Shown piece after piece: positions 1 to 8,806 of a stretch of 64,000 nt of DNA (positions are counted from its first letter, which is position 1; every line of letters begins with the position of its first letter). The notes below the pieces were generated by a model that ran no database searches, was not told the origin of the DNA, and worked only from the letters and a program-made list of their open reading frames with translations. Origin of the DNA: Blastocatellia bacterium AA13 (GTDB lineage Bacteria; Acidobacteriota; Blastocatellia; UBA7656); NCBI GenBank assembly GCA_003222245.1, contig QHVH01000029.1, positions 17,026-81,025 of the forward strand. Direction: 5' to 3'. The translations under genes were made by a program, and so were the position numbers.

Positions 1-8
1 CGGCAACG

Positions 9-233
9 CTATGGAAGATTGCCGAGAACCCCGGACAGTAGAAGCTGAAGAACCTCCGGAAACGTGAGCCGTCCTCCGCGCTCCGCTTTGTGCGATGCGG
101 GCGTTGAGGTATTAGGAGCAAGTCGCACGGTGGGTGCGGGCGGGGGCTCCGGAGACGGAACACTCTGGCCAGCGAATACGCTGCCAGCAAGTAGAAAAAC
201 GGCAAGAGTCACAGAAAGAGTTAGACGTTTCAT
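9..233 (-). CDS. small secreted protein, unknown function
   Basis: A 74-residue protein that I do not recognise. It opens with a clear signal peptide (MKR, then a hydrophobic stretch ending in AGSVFAG), so it is probably exported. The mature part is short, proline-rich (PSPEPPPAPT) and has no motif I can name. The start is supported by an AGGAG about 11 bases upstream on the minus strand. The stop lies nine bases from the window edge, so the gene is complete. It is divergent from the TPR gene that follows and may share the short intergenic region with its promoter. Confidence 0.65.
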   Translation of the reverse strand: MKRLTLSVTLAVFLLAGSVFAGQSVPSPEPPPAPTVRLAPNTSTPASHKAERGGRLTFPEVLQLLLSGVLGNLP

Positions 234-265
234 CGGTTTTTCTGCTCCTTACATTTGGATAGGTT

Positions 266-1225
266 ATGCGGACACAAAGACTACCACAAAAGCCGTGCGA
301 TCTATGGCGGAGGTATCATTCCGCCATAATGGGGAAAAAGTATCGCGATGCCCTCGCCACCGCAACATTTGCGGTTGAATATTACACCGAACTTGGTGAC
401 CTCAGACACGCCGGCATCTGGCAGCGGGTGGTGACCAACGTGCATTACCTCAGCGGAAAATATAGGAAAGCGACCGACGCGGCGGAACAGGCCGTGATGA
501 TTCAGCCCGACCGCTACGAGTTGGCGCTTTCGTACGTAATACTGAGCAAGACTCAGTTATTCATGGGCAGCGTGAAGGCTGCATTTGACTCTCTTGGACA
601 AGCTGAGAAGATAGGGAAAGCCTTCGAAGAAGATGACTATCTCTGGGGTCATTTCCATTCACAAGCTGCGGTGGCATACGACCGTAGCGATCAACCTAAC
701 AAAGCCATCGTTGCTCACGGCAGTGCCGCAAGGCTCTTCCAACGCCAGGGTCTCAAATGGAGGGCCGCGCTTGCGCTCAACAATATGGCGTTTCTGTTGA
801 CCGAGCAGCGGATTTACGATGAGGCAGAACGCTGGCTGCTGGAGGCGATCGAGCTTGTGAACCAAGACCCTCACCTCCATACGAAAGCCTGCATATACGA
901 TTCGCTCGGCCATCTATATATATTGATGGAGAGATTCGACGACGCCGAGTGGCTGCTGAACGGTTCGGCGGAGATTTTCGAATCCGTCGAGGATTATGCG
1001 CAGCTTGTCGGGACGCTGGTACATCTCAGCGAGCTATTCAACAGAACCGCCCGGTTCAAGGATGCTGTTGACACGGCTGTGACGGCTCTGCAGTATGCCC
1101 GCGACTGCCGAAACACCGTGCTGATCGAGCAGGCCGACAAGCAGTTGACGGTCGTCGTCCATTCGGAGGCCAAGCGCGCGTACAGCAAAACGATCAAGCG
1201 GATTATCGAGGATACCAATCAGTAA
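266..1225 (+). CDS. tetratricopeptide-repeat protein
   Basis: A 319-residue soluble protein made almost entirely of helix-turn-helix repeats of TPR type. Examples are the YRKATDAAEQAVMIQPD region, the YDEAERWLLEAIELV region and the FDDAEWLLNGSAEIFE region, each with the small/large residue spacing of TPR helices A and B. There is no signal peptide or catalytic motif, so a protein-protein interaction scaffold is the likely role. An in-frame ATG at 329 is possible. The longer start is preferred because the first TPR helix (LWRRYHSAIMGKKYRDAL) spans the alternative start and would be cut. The partner is unknown; the neighbours give no clue. Confidence 0.75.
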   Translation: MRTQRLPQKPCDLWRRYHSAIMGKKYRDALATATFAVEYYTELGDLRHAGIWQRVVTNVHYLSGKYRKATDAAEQAVMIQPDRYELALSYVILSKTQLFMGSVKAAFDSLGQAEKIGKAFEEDDYLWGHFHSQAAVAYDRSDQPNKAIVAHGSAARLFQRQGLKWRAALALNNMAFLLTEQRIYDEAERWLLEAIELVNQDPHLHTKACIYDSLGHLYILMERFDDAEWLLNGSAEIFESVEDYAQLVGTLVHLSELFNRTARFKDAVDTAVTALQYARDCRNTVLIEQADKQLTVVVHSEAKRAYSKTIKRIIEDTNQ

Positions 1226-1475
1226 CGTTTCAAAAAGGATCTGGCCCCACAGTTAGAACGGTTTGAAATTTTCGATCGCCCCGTTCGGACGCACGGATTG
1301 ATTCCCGCGCTTGCCGAGATGATTCCCGCACTCGCCAAGATTTTTTCTGGCAACGTCAACATCAATCCCGCAACGGTCAACATCGCTCCGGCGTTTGCGA
1401 AGACGAATCCAGCAGGATCATTCCCGCGCTGCGAGTTCCCGGCACGGGAGCTCCATTTACGAGGTTTTGTGAAAG
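1226..1475. other. intergenic stretch with short internal repeats
   Basis: About 250 bases without a convincing gene. It contains loosely repeated GC-rich words (variants of 'cccgcgctcgccgagatgatt' and 'cgtcaacatcaatccc'). A 62-codon open frame (1298-1486) runs through it, but its protein is just the translation of those repeats and it overlaps the next gene's start. Confidence 0.4.
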
Positions 1476-2342
1476 ATGGGAAATGAAATCCGGCGAATGA
1501 AGCTCTCGGCTCGCGCGATCAAAGCCTCGGCATGGGTTTGGCTCACGGCGGTAGTTCTTTCAAGCGCAGCGATGAGTGCGAATGCCCAGACCCAACAGCC
1601 GGACCCGTCATCCAGATCTCTAACACAAAGCAAGTCGACATCGAGTTATCAGCCGATCAGGCTCGGCGGCGTGACGCTTTCAGGAAACCTCCGCGTGCGC
1701 ATCGAGAGCTGGGATTGGTTTGATACTCCGGCGGCCGATGGCAATTACACGTTCGGCGCCGCGCAGCTCAGGCTCAGTCTCAGTAAACAAAACGACGAAT
1801 TCGACTGGCAGGTGGAAGGCGAGTTCCCCTGGCTGATCGGCTTGCCCAGGCACGCCATCGCGCCGGCGCCTCAGGGACAACTGGGATTCGGCGGGTCTTA
1901 TTTGGCGGCGAACGGAGCACAGGACGCGAGCGCGACTCTCAAGCAGGCTTTCGTTCGCTTCAAAGGCTTGGGCGGGGACAAGGCAGGCAGTTTGCGCGTG
2001 GGCAGGTTTGAGTTCGTCGACGGCGCTGAGATAGCTCCTAAGCTCATCACGGGAGATACGGCAGCCCGCGATACGGCAGCCCGCGATACGGCAGCCATGA
2101 ATGATACTCTGGCCACGCTAAAGCGCGACTCGATCGCTCACCGCTTGATCGGCCCCTTCGGCTTCACGCACATTGGGCGCAGCTTCGACGGCGTTCAATA
2201 CGTTCGCAACACGAAAGATTTCAACCTTACGGTCATGGGCGCTCGCGTCACTGAAGGCGCATTTCAGTTGAATGCCAACAAAGAGATGAATGTTGACGTC
2301 TACTTGTTCATGCGCGCCGTGGAATTGGAGCGCTCCAACTAA
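1476..2342 (+). CDS. alginate-export-like outer-membrane porin, C-terminally truncated
   Basis: A 288-residue protein with a signal peptide (hydrophobic core, then AMSANAQ cleavage region) followed by beta-strand-rich sequence resembling the start of the alginate export/porin family in Acidobacteriota: LSGNLRVRIESWDWF, the segment ending EGEFPWLIGLPRHA, LRVGRFEFVDGAEI and the IAHRLIGPFGFTHIGRSFDGVQY region. From my knowledge of the family, members are usually over 400 residues and continue with many strands. Here the reading ends abruptly after NVDVYLFMR with an unrelated tail, so the barrel cannot be complete. A 15-base tandem repeat codes for DTAAR-DTAAR-DTAAM at about residues 195-208, an expansion in a loop. 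An alternative start is the ATG at 1497. Probably a decaying gene. Confidence 0.6.
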   Translation: MGNEIRRMKLSARAIKASAWVWLTAVVLSSAAMSANAQTQQPDPSSRSLTQSKSTSSYQPIRLGGVTLSGNLRVRIESWDWFDTPAADGNYTFGAAQLRLSLSKQNDEFDWQVEGEFPWLIGLPRHAIAPAPQGQLGFGGSYLAANGAQDASATLKQAFVRFKGLGGDKAGSLRVGRFEFVDGAEIAPKLITGDTAARDTAARDTAAMNDTLATLKRDSIAHRLIGPFGFTHIGRSFDGVQYVRNTKDFNLTVMGARVTEGAFQLNANKEMNVDVYLFMRAVELERSN

Positions 2343-2471
2343 TCACTGGTTCACTCAAGAAGGGGTCGAGAGTCAGTTCAATGCTGGCATAGGCTCTTAT
2401 CAAAGGTCCTTATCAAAGCTTGATGTCAAAAGATTCCGGTTGCTAGAGTAGCGCGAGCCCTGGGGTTCGCG

Positions 2472-3092
2472 ATGGAAGAGGCGACAACGAGTTTTGGCCT
2501 GCTGGAGCGCGTCAAAAGCGGCGACCGGCAGGCGCTCTCAGATCTGTTTCAGAGGCATCAACGGCGACTGGCGGTTCTCATTCGCTACAAAATGAGTGAT
2601 GACCTTCGACGACTTTCCGACGTCGAAGATGTGCTTCAGGATGTGTTGCTCGAAGCTTATCGCGATATAGATCAGTTCAAATACCGTAAGCCCGGCAGCT
2701 TTGTTAGCTGGCTTGCCGGCATAGCCGACCACGTTATCGCCGATCTTGCCCGCGCGGGCGGGCGTCAAAAGCGCGCCGGCGAACTTGTTCCATTCAGATC
2801 GAACAGCAACCCGCTGGGCCCTGAGCCGGCCGTGAGCGTGACACCCAGTCGCATACTGGCCGAAAAGGAAAAGCTGACGCTGTTGATCGCTCAAATGGAC
2901 CGCCTGCCCGAAAACTACCGCAAGGCCATCCTTCTCGCGAAGGTTGAGGGTTTGACAACGCAAGAACTCGCCGCACGCCTTGGACTGAGCAGGGAAGCCG
3001 CGGCGCTGTTGCTGCACAGAGCGATCAAACGATTACGCGCGATTCAACAGGCTTACACCGAATCCTCAACGGATGGGCCGTCTAACCTATGA
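2472..3092 (+). CDS. ECF-type RNA polymerase sigma factor
   Basis: A 206-residue sigma-70 family protein. Region 2 is visible near residues 20-75 (ALSDLFQRHQRRLAVLI, then DVEDVLQDVLLEAYRDIDQF and SFVSWLAGIADHVIADLAR). Region 4 is near 140-195, with the helix-turn-helix LTTQELAARLGLSREAAALLL. There is no long region 1 or 3, as expected for the ECF-like class. Its stop overlaps the start of the downstream Ser/Thr kinase (ATGA, four bases), so the two are translationally coupled. Sigma factor/kinase pairs of this kind are common in Acidobacteriota and Planctomycetes, and the kinase probably controls the sigma factor or shares its signal. No anti-sigma factor is seen next door. Confidence 0.9.
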   Translation: MEEATTSFGLLERVKSGDRQALSDLFQRHQRRLAVLIRYKMSDDLRRLSDVEDVLQDVLLEAYRDIDQFKYRKPGSFVSWLAGIADHVIADLARAGGRQKRAGELVPFRSNSNPLGPEPAVSVTPSRILAEKEKLTLLIAQMDRLPENYRKAILLAKVEGLTTQELAARLGLSREAAALLLHRAIKRLRAIQQAYTESSTDGPSNL

Positions 3093-5320
3093 GCAACGAA
3101 AGGACGGATGAGCCCGCGGGCTTCGAGGAAGACGATGCATCGCCTCGGGAGCGGCTCATCGCCGATGCGATCGCGGAATACCTGGATCTGAAATTGCGCG
3201 GCGAGGTTATCGATGCTTATGAATTCTGCCGCGTACGCAAGGAACTGGAACCCGAACTCCGTACTGAGATCGAGGCCTTAGACGAGATCGATACAATTCT
3301 TATGGACTCAGGCGAGGCCGTAATGGAGGTTTCGAACGAGCTTCCAGAGCGCCTTTCGGGGCTTCGTATTCTCGGCGAGATAGGCAGCGGCGGAATGGGC
3401 CGCGTGTTACTCGGCTATGACGACGCACTCGGCCGAAAAGTGGCGATCAAGACATTGAGCCCGCGCTACGCCGGCGCCTCTTCGTTGCGAGCGCGCTTCA
3501 TGGACGAGGCTCGGTCGATGGCGAGACTGAGCCATCCGAACATTGCCCGAATCTACAACCTGGGCCGCGAGGACGAGCAACCGCATTTCGTGATGGAATA
3601 TCTGGAAGGCACGAATCTGGTTGCCGCCGCGCGGGCATTGAGCTTGAGACAAAAGATAGCGCTGCTGCATAAGGTCGTGCTCGCCGTCGATTTCCTGCAT
3701 CAGCATCAGATCGTTCACAGGGATCTGAAGCCCGCCAACATTCTGGTCGGTCCGGATCTGGAACCGAAAGTCGTGGATTTCGGACTGGCGCTTCAGGTCG
3801 ATAATCTCGGCCGCAGGCTTACGCTGGCGGGCGAAGTGATGGGAACGCCGGACTACATCTCGCCCGAACAGGCCCGCGGCGCGCCGCTCGATATTCGCAG
3901 CGATGTTTTTTCACTTGGCGCGATCTTTTATGAATTGCTCACCGGAATCCCGCCCTTTCGCGCGGAAAGCCTTTCCGAACAGCTTCGCTTCGTCCGTGAG
4001 CGCGAGCCGCTGCTGCCGCGAAGGATAGATCAGACGATACCCGGCGAGTTGCAGAACATCTGCCTGAAGGCGCTCGAGAAAGATCCGGCCTCGCGATATG
4101 CATCGGCGAGCGAAATGGCAGGCGACCTCGCTCGGTTTCTGGCCGGCGAGCCGGTGCTGGCGCTGCCTTCGTCATACGCGCGGATGATGTCGGGAAAGAT
4201 CGAGCAGCATCTTCGCGAACTGGGCGGCTGGAAGCAGGACCAGATTCTTTCGGATCAGGAATACGATGGGTTTCGAAGATTATACGAGAGACTGATTGAG
4301 AAAGAAGACGCGTGGATCATGGAAATGCGCAGGCTGTCGATCCCGCAGGTCAGCCTGTATCTCGGCGCGTGGCTGCTGGTAACCGGAGGCGCGCTCCTGG
4401 TGCTGTTTGAGTATCTGGGTTTATCCGGATGGCGGTCCGCCGTGGTTGTCACCGCCGCGACGGCGCCCACCGCCGCGATGGGAATTCGCTCATGGAGAAA
4501 CGGCCGCCTCAGGATCGCCATCGCTTATCTTCTCGCGTTCTGTCTTCTGGCGCCGATCACGGTGCTCGTGCTTGCCGGTGAAGCGGGCATTTTCACCTCT
4601 CTGACAAAGGGGCGGGAAGAGCTGGAACTATTCAGCAAATTCCCGGCATTCAAGAGAACGACAAACGCTCAATTGTGGTGGTCGCTATTGCTCTCGCTGC
4701 CGGTCTACCTGTGGCTGCGCCGGTTGACCAGGGCGTCCGTATTCTCGCTCGTGTTCGCGGTAATGGCTGCTCTGTTGGGGCTCGTAACCTTGTTGCGACT
4801 GGGCGCGCTCGAGTGGCTGAGCGATGATGCGGGCCGAATATATCTTCACGTGATCCCCATAGGCATTATGTTCTTTCTGGCGGGTCTGACCATCGAGCGC
4901 GTTGGATACAGCTCCGATTCGCGCTACTTTTATCCAATCGCGGTCGTGTTCACTATTGTCGGGTTGAGCGGGGTCGCCGCCTTTCATGAGCCTTACGCCG
5001 CCGCCTCTTCGCGGTTGGAGGAGTCTCCGGCGAGTGGGGAGCTGCGCTTTGAAGCCAGACTGTTCGAATTCCTGCTGCCGGCAGTCGCGTGCGTCTTTGT
5101 TCTGGGAAGCGTACCCAGACAGATGAAGAACTTCTTTGCAACGGGTCTGTTGTTCACGGCGATTGGGATTATTCGGCTGCAACAGGACCTGTTTCGGGAT
5201 CGCGCGTTGTGGCCCATCGGTCTTGTAGTAACCGGTTTCCTGCTGATGCTGGCCGCGGCGAATTATTCGCTGTTGAAGCGGGCGCTCCAGCGAATGTTCA
5301 ACCGTGAATCAGATATATAA
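3089..5320 (+). CDS. membrane-anchored Ser/Thr protein kinase
   Basis: A 743-residue Hanks-type kinase. An N-terminal helical extension (residues 1-90) precedes the kinase domain (about 93-355). The glycine-rich loop is GEIGSGGMG, the ATP-binding lysine is K121 in VAIK, the catalytic loop is HRDLKPAN (D212), the magnesium motif is DFG (D230) and the activation-segment end is GTPDYISPEQ. All key residues are present, so it should be active. The C-terminal half has roughly eight to ten hydrophobic segments, from about residue 425 to 735, which anchors the kinase in the inner membrane with the catalytic domain in the cytoplasm. It overlaps the upstream sigma factor by four bases. No PASTA or other recognisable sensor repeats are present; the membrane bundle itself may sense the signal. 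Confidence 0.92.
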   Translation: MSNERTDEPAGFEEDDASPRERLIADAIAEYLDLKLRGEVIDAYEFCRVRKELEPELRTEIEALDEIDTILMDSGEAVMEVSNELPERLSGLRILGEIGSGGMGRVLLGYDDALGRKVAIKTLSPRYAGASSLRARFMDEARSMARLSHPNIARIYNLGREDEQPHFVMEYLEGTNLVAAARALSLRQKIALLHKVVLAVDFLHQHQIVHRDLKPANILVGPDLEPKVVDFGLALQVDNLGRRLTLAGEVMGTPDYISPEQARGAPLDIRSDVFSLGAIFYELLTGIPPFRAESLSEQLRFVREREPLLPRRIDQTIPGELQNICLKALEKDPASRYASASEMAGDLARFLAGEPVLALPSSYARMMSGKIEQHLRELGGWKQDQILSDQEYDGFRRLYERLIEKEDAWIMEMRRLSIPQVSLYLGAWLLVTGGALLVLFEYLGLSGWRSAVVVTAATAPTAAMGIRSWRNGRLRIAIAYLLAFCLLAPITVLVLAGEAGIFTSLTKGREELELFSKFPAFKRTTNAQLWWSLLLSLPVYLWLRRLTRASVFSLVFAVMAALLGLVTLLRLGALEWLSDDAGRIYLHVIPIGIMFFLAGLTIERVGYSSDSRYFYPIAVVFTIVGLSGVAAFHEPYAAASSRLEESPASGELRFEARLFEFLLPAVACVFVLGSVPRQMKNFFATGLLFTAIGIIRLQQDLFRDRALWPIGLVVTGFLLMLAAANYSLLKRALQRMFNRESDI

Positions 5321-5417
5321 GTATCGTGGTGCAATTCTCGCCGCAAAATGTCGCTATCCATAATGGGGGAACGGCCGGTCATTAAACCGAGCCGCGCACC
5401 CGAAAGGATGGACGACA

Positions 5418-5993
5418 ATGAGAACGATCAAGTTTTTGACTGCAATTGCATTAGCGGCGCTGATGGCTGGATGCGCGCCGTCGCTTCACCCCTTATACAC
5501 CGTTAAAGACGTTGTTTTCGACCGGTCATTAGTGGGCGTCTGGGTATCGGATGATGGAGACGGTCACAAGGATACCTGGACCTTAACGAAGTCCGGCGGA
5601 AATGGTTATTCAATGGTGTCGGCGGATGACGGCGAACCAGCGCGTTTCGAGGCGACGCTCTTGAGACTGAATGGGCAGCTCTATATGGACATTCTCCCGG
5701 CGGAAGCGCCCGTGGATAACGACCTGTACCGGTCGGTACTGATCCGGGCGCATACCTTCGCTAAGATCAGTCTGGAGGATGACGTGTTGTCGATGGCATT
5801 GATGGATCCGGAATCGCTGAAGCGCCTGACCGAGGGCAAGAGTTCGATTCTGCCGCAAGCGAAGCTCGAGGATGGCGGAGTGCTGATTACCGCGTCTACA
5901 AAGGAACTGCAGGAGTTCGTATCCAAGCACTCCGATGACGGAACCCTGTTTGGCGAGATGGAGAGATTTCAGCGGGCTCGCGCGGATCAATGA
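5418..5993 (+). CDS. small lipoprotein, unknown function
   Basis: A 191-residue protein starting with a type II signal peptide: charged start, hydrophobic core and the lipobox LMAG-C at about residue 19, so it is very likely lipid-anchored on the outside of a membrane. The mature domain starts with 'PSLHPLYT' and contains GVWVSDDGDGHKDTWTL, which suggests a small beta-rich (lipocalin-like) fold, but I cannot name a family. A ribosome-binding site (AAAGGA) lies ten bases before the ATG. It lies about 100 bases downstream of the kinase gene on the same strand and could be co-transcribed. Confidence 0.75.
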   Translation: MRTIKFLTAIALAALMAGCAPSLHPLYTVKDVVFDRSLVGVWVSDDGDGHKDTWTLTKSGGNGYSMVSADDGEPARFEATLLRLNGQLYMDILPAEAPVDNDLYRSVLIRAHTFAKISLEDDVLSMALMDPESLKRLTEGKSSILPQAKLEDGGVLITASTKELQEFVSKHSDDGTLFGEMERFQRARADQ

Positions 5994-6036
5994 ACGAGTA
6001 AGCGGCGCATAATTCTTCGAAAGGAACTGATTCCTG

Positions 6037-6057
6037 GGGCGGCGCGGAGGGCCGCCC
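6037..6057. terminator. GC-rich hairpin between convergent genes
   Basis: GGGCGGC pairs with GCCGCCC around a 7-base loop, between the convergent lipoprotein and nucleotidyltransferase genes. There is no clear T-run directly after the stem, so it is only a weak candidate for a bidirectional terminator. A very similar hairpin, with a T-run, lies at about 32990. Confidence 0.35.
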
Positions 6058-6139
6058 GTACATTCATTTTCCAGCACGGGGTCAAATCGGAAAGTAAATT
6101 TCTTACAGCCCTTGACCGGCACATCGCTTCGAACCTTTG

Positions 6140-6832
6140 CTAGAACTCTTGCTCTTCCGAGCCTGGTTCGGAATCCGCGAATTGTCCGGCTTGAGACACC
6201 GCTCGCCACAACTCGATGTACTTCTCTCTGACGAACGGATTGAGCCGGTTTGCGAATTCCTCATCGAGTTTATGTATTTTGATTAATTCCTGGACGTCCG
6301 CGAGGTCGCGTAAGCGATGCGGAGCAGTCATTCCCGATGCTAACTTTAATTCGATCAGCCGATCTAAAGTGACAACTCTGACGCCGTCGATTTCCATCGA
6401 GGCGTCCGCCGGGTTTGGAAAACTCACGGGCTTTGGCAGCCCGTCGCCGGGATATTCTCCGGTAGTAATAATCTCGATGCTCACCCCGTCAGCCGTTGAC
6501 TTGAGCTTTTTCTTCGAGTTCAAAAACTTCGGAATATATCCGAGACCGATCAGTTCACGGTGAAAGGTATCCAGTGCCTCAGGCGTCATCACCAGATCGA
6601 CATCTTCTGTGAAGCGTGGATAACCGTGGGCGATGAGCGCTATCGCGCCTATTATCATGTAATCTATACCGTGGCTTTCAAGATCTTTCGCGAGCCGTTC
6701 AACGGTTCGGTTCAGTCTACCTTCTCCCATAAACAGCCGCAGTCCCTCCTCATGGATTTCGGTAATGGATTGCTCGGGCGCCGACGATGAAGTCGGCGCC
6801 GGTACGATTGAGATATCCGCATCGATCTTCAT
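6140..6832 (-). CDS. nucleotidyltransferase-fold protein (AbiEii/MNT-like)
   Basis: A 230-residue protein. The core motif is GAIALIAHGYPRFTEDVDLVM at about residues 62-82. This is the G-x-A-x4-G-x-x-R-x-T-x-D-x-D pattern of minimal nucleotidyltransferases, with the two aspartates that bind metal. The following segments (IEIITTGEYPGDGLP and the VVTLDRLIELKLASG region) match the 'nucleotidyl transferase AbiEii/AbiGii toxin-like' group, in which the last motif often precedes a helical domain (LRDLADVQELIK). No partner antitoxin is visible on either side, so a toxin role is unsupported. An orphan regulatory or housekeeping transferase is as likely. The start at 6832 is the first ATG in frame. Confidence 0.7.
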   Translation of the reverse strand: MKIDADISIVPAPTSSSAPEQSITEIHEEGLRLFMGEGRLNRTVERLAKDLESHGIDYMIIGAIALIAHGYPRFTEDVDLVMTPEALDTFHRELIGLGYIPKFLNSKKKLKSTADGVSIEIITTGEYPGDGLPKPVSFPNPADASMEIDGVRVVTLDRLIELKLASGMTAPHRLRDLADVQELIKIHKLDEEFANRLNPFVREKYIELWRAVSQAGQFADSEPGSEEQEF

Positions 6833-6928
6833 TCTTGAACTATTCTAACATCCTAAGCACCCGACGAAGGAATAGGCTGGTCCAGGCGGGTGCGCGTCAA
6901 GTCGCGTGATTGAAATTGCGGATATCAT

Positions 6929-7097
6929 AAAAGTTCGTGATGAAAACGAGGACATCGAGGTTCCAGACGAGAATGACCTCAGTGTAAACGACAACATGAG
7001 ATTTCAGGCTCCAAATAAAAAAGTTCGTAATGAAAATGAGGACATCGAGGTTCCAGATGAGAATGACCTGAGTGTAAACGACAACATTGAGATTTCA
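6929..7097. repeat. two-copy direct repeat, 90-base spacing
   Basis: Two near-identical segments (about 78 bases each) start at 6929 and 7019 with 'aaaagttcgt' and run through 'gaggacatcgaggttccaga' and 'gtgtaaacgacaac' to 'atttca'. They differ at only a few positions. An open frame of 72 codons passes through both, but it has no ribosome-binding site and its protein is only the repeat translated twice, so I treat this as a DNA duplication and not a gene. Confidence 0.75.
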
Positions 7098-7120
7098 CAC
7101 GAGAATGGTCTGGTGAAATG

Positions 7121-7565
7121 TTAGCTTTTCTCGGCGCGGCAACGAAGTGCTTATGTCGCGCCTTCAGCGCTTGAGGCGTTGCGGTCGTTACCAGGGGCGG
7201 CGCGCTGCGCGCTTGCCCCTGGCTGTTTTATAGTCGGCCCTTCAGGCCTACAAATAAGCACGAACTCTCGATCAGGTAGGGGAACAAATCTCCAAACTCC
7301 AAACCAGGGGCGACGCGCTGCGCGCTTGCCCCTGGCTGTTTTATAGTCGGCCCTTCAGGCCTGCAAATAAGCACGAACTCTCGATCAGGTAGGGGAACAA
7401 ATCTCCAAAATCCGAACCAGGGGTAGGGGGAACAAATCTCCAAAACTCCAGACCAGGGGCGGCGCGCTGCGCGCTTGCCCCTGGCTGTTTTATAGTCGGC
7501 CTTTCAGGCCTACATAGTCGGCCCTTCAGGCCTACAAATAAGCACGGACTCTCGCAGCTCTTCAT
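7121..7565. repeat. cluster of hairpin-forming dispersed repeats
   Basis: About 445 bases of repeated modules. Three near-perfect inverted repeats (7191-7222, 7304-7335, 7453-7484) each begin CCAGGGGC and end GCCCCTGG with a GCGCGC-rich middle. Each is followed by a conserved tail containing 'tgttttatagtcggccc' and 'ttcaggcctacaaataagca'. The left flank (7121-7190, with 'gcttatgtcgcgccttcagc') recurs near the far end of the window (63733-63836). The structure resembles REP/RAYT-type or MITE-like palindromic elements. No transposase is present in the cluster. No gene is supported between 7125 and 7620. Confidence 0.8.
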
Positions 7566-7620
7566 TAGCGCTCGCTAACCCATGCTGTTCTGAAGTAAAA
7601 GTATAGCTACCGAGGAGTCG

Positions 7621-8772
7621 ATGACCGGAGAACGAATCAAAGCGACTGGATGGGGAGTCTTATTCACGCTGACGCTCGCGATTCTGATCGTCGCCGGCTC
7701 GCGCAACCTCTCTCACTTTGACGCCGCGCTTGTAGGCTATACATTCGCGGTGCTGTTCGCGACTTTTGCAATCACCTATCGCTACGCGATGTGGCTTCAG
7801 CGTCCACCCACGGCGCTTTACTGGAAGCGCGGCTGGCAAGTCTTCTTTCGCCCGTCGTATCTGGTTACCAACATAGCCAACTGGTTCAAGCGCGTAATCG
7901 GGGAGTTCGCGTTAAATAATTTCATTTTCAAGAGGAATAAACAGCGAGGCATCGCTCACTCGTTGATTATGTGGGGTTGTGTTCTTGCGTGCGCGATCAC
8001 CTTTCCGCTGGTATTCGGATGGATTCACTTCGAGACGCCGCCCGATGATACGACTTGGTATCGCACGTTTCTGTTTGGCTTTCCGACGCTCGCATTCCGT
8101 ATTCATTCAATCACCGGTTTCCTGGTGTTTCACGGACTGGTATGGGCCTCGTTTCTTGTGATCGCCGGGGTGATGCTTGCCCTGCGAAGGAGAATGCGCG
8201 ATCACGGGGCGGCCGCTCTGCAACAATTTGGCGAAGACTTCCTGCCGCTCATCCTTTTGTTCGCGGTGAGCGTGACCGGGTTGATGCTGACCGCAAGCTA
8301 CACCTGGATGAAAGGCTATGCGTACGATTTTCTCGCGATCCTGCATGCGATGTCCGTGATCTTCACGCTGCTGTGGCTCCCGTTCGGAAAGTTCTTTCAC
8401 ATCTTTCAGCGGCCCGCGCAACTCGGCGTCGGCTTCTATAAAGACGTCGGAGAGCGTGAAGCTCCCGCCCTTTGTCGGCGTTGCGGCACGCCGTTCACCT
8501 CGCGTCAGCACGCTGAAGATTTGATCCGCGTAGAGAAAGCACTCGGTTATCGCTACGAGATCGAGGGCAGCGCAGAACACTATCAGTGGATTTGCCCCCG
8601 CTGCCGGCGCGCCATGCTGGTGCTCGGCCAGGGAAAACTTTGGCAAGATGTGCTCGGCGGGGAGTCTATTCATATCGACTTCCCGCCTGCTCTGCCGCAA
8701 TCGAGCCTGGGCAACCCGCGCATCGATTTCGGTCCATTGGGCGACGAAGATAAGAGGAATTTTCATCCTTGA
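7621..8772 (+). CDS. cytochrome-b-like membrane subunit of nitrate-reduction module
   Basis: A 383-residue membrane protein with about seven hydrophobic segments: two near residues 10-65, then between about 115 and 265. Histidines within or next to helices ([35 protein letters not shown]) could ligate haem b, as in the NarI-type gamma subunits. The cytoplasmic C-terminal tail carries two CxxC pairs (CRRCGTPF and CPRCRRAM), a rubredoxin/zinc-ribbon-like addition not typical of NarI. The start has a strong ribosome-binding site (GAGGAG). It is the first gene of the module that continues with the molybdenum enzyme, ferredoxin and Rieske proteins. It probably links the quinone pool or menaquinol to the soluble subunits. 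Confidence 0.75.
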   Translation: MTGERIKATGWGVLFTLTLAILIVAGSRNLSHFDAALVGYTFAVLFATFAITYRYAMWLQRPPTALYWKRGWQVFFRPSYLVTNIANWFKRVIGEFALNNFIFKRNKQRGIAHSLIMWGCVLACAITFPLVFGWIHFETPPDDTTWYRTFLFGFPTLAFRIHSITGFLVFHGLVWASFLVIAGVMLALRRRMRDHGAAALQQFGEDFLPLILLFAVSVTGLMLTASYTWMKGYAYDFLAILHAMSVIFTLLWLPFGKFFHIFQRPAQLGVGFYKDVGEREAPALCRRCGTPFTSRQHAEDLIRVEKALGYRYEIEGSAEHYQWICPRCRRAMLVLGQGKLWQDVLGGESIHIDFPPALPQSSLGNPRIDFGPLGDEDKRNFHP

Positions 8773-8806
8773 GACTCAGTAGTCCATCGGCGGTAGACCT
8801 TCAAAA

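Noticed and set aside
1298..1486. A 62-codon gene
   Set aside because: It is the translation of short repeated words and overlaps the porin gene's start.
4685..5182. Long antisense frame opposite the kinase's membrane part
   Set aside because: Low-complexity Arg/Gln-rich protein; a shadow of GC-rich coding DNA.
6140..6832. AbiE-type toxin-antitoxin pair
   Set aside because: Only the nucleotidyltransferase-like gene is present; no antitoxin gene adjoins it.
6906..7124. A 72-codon gene
   Set aside because: Its protein is two copies of the same DNA repeat, without a ribosome-binding site or known motif.
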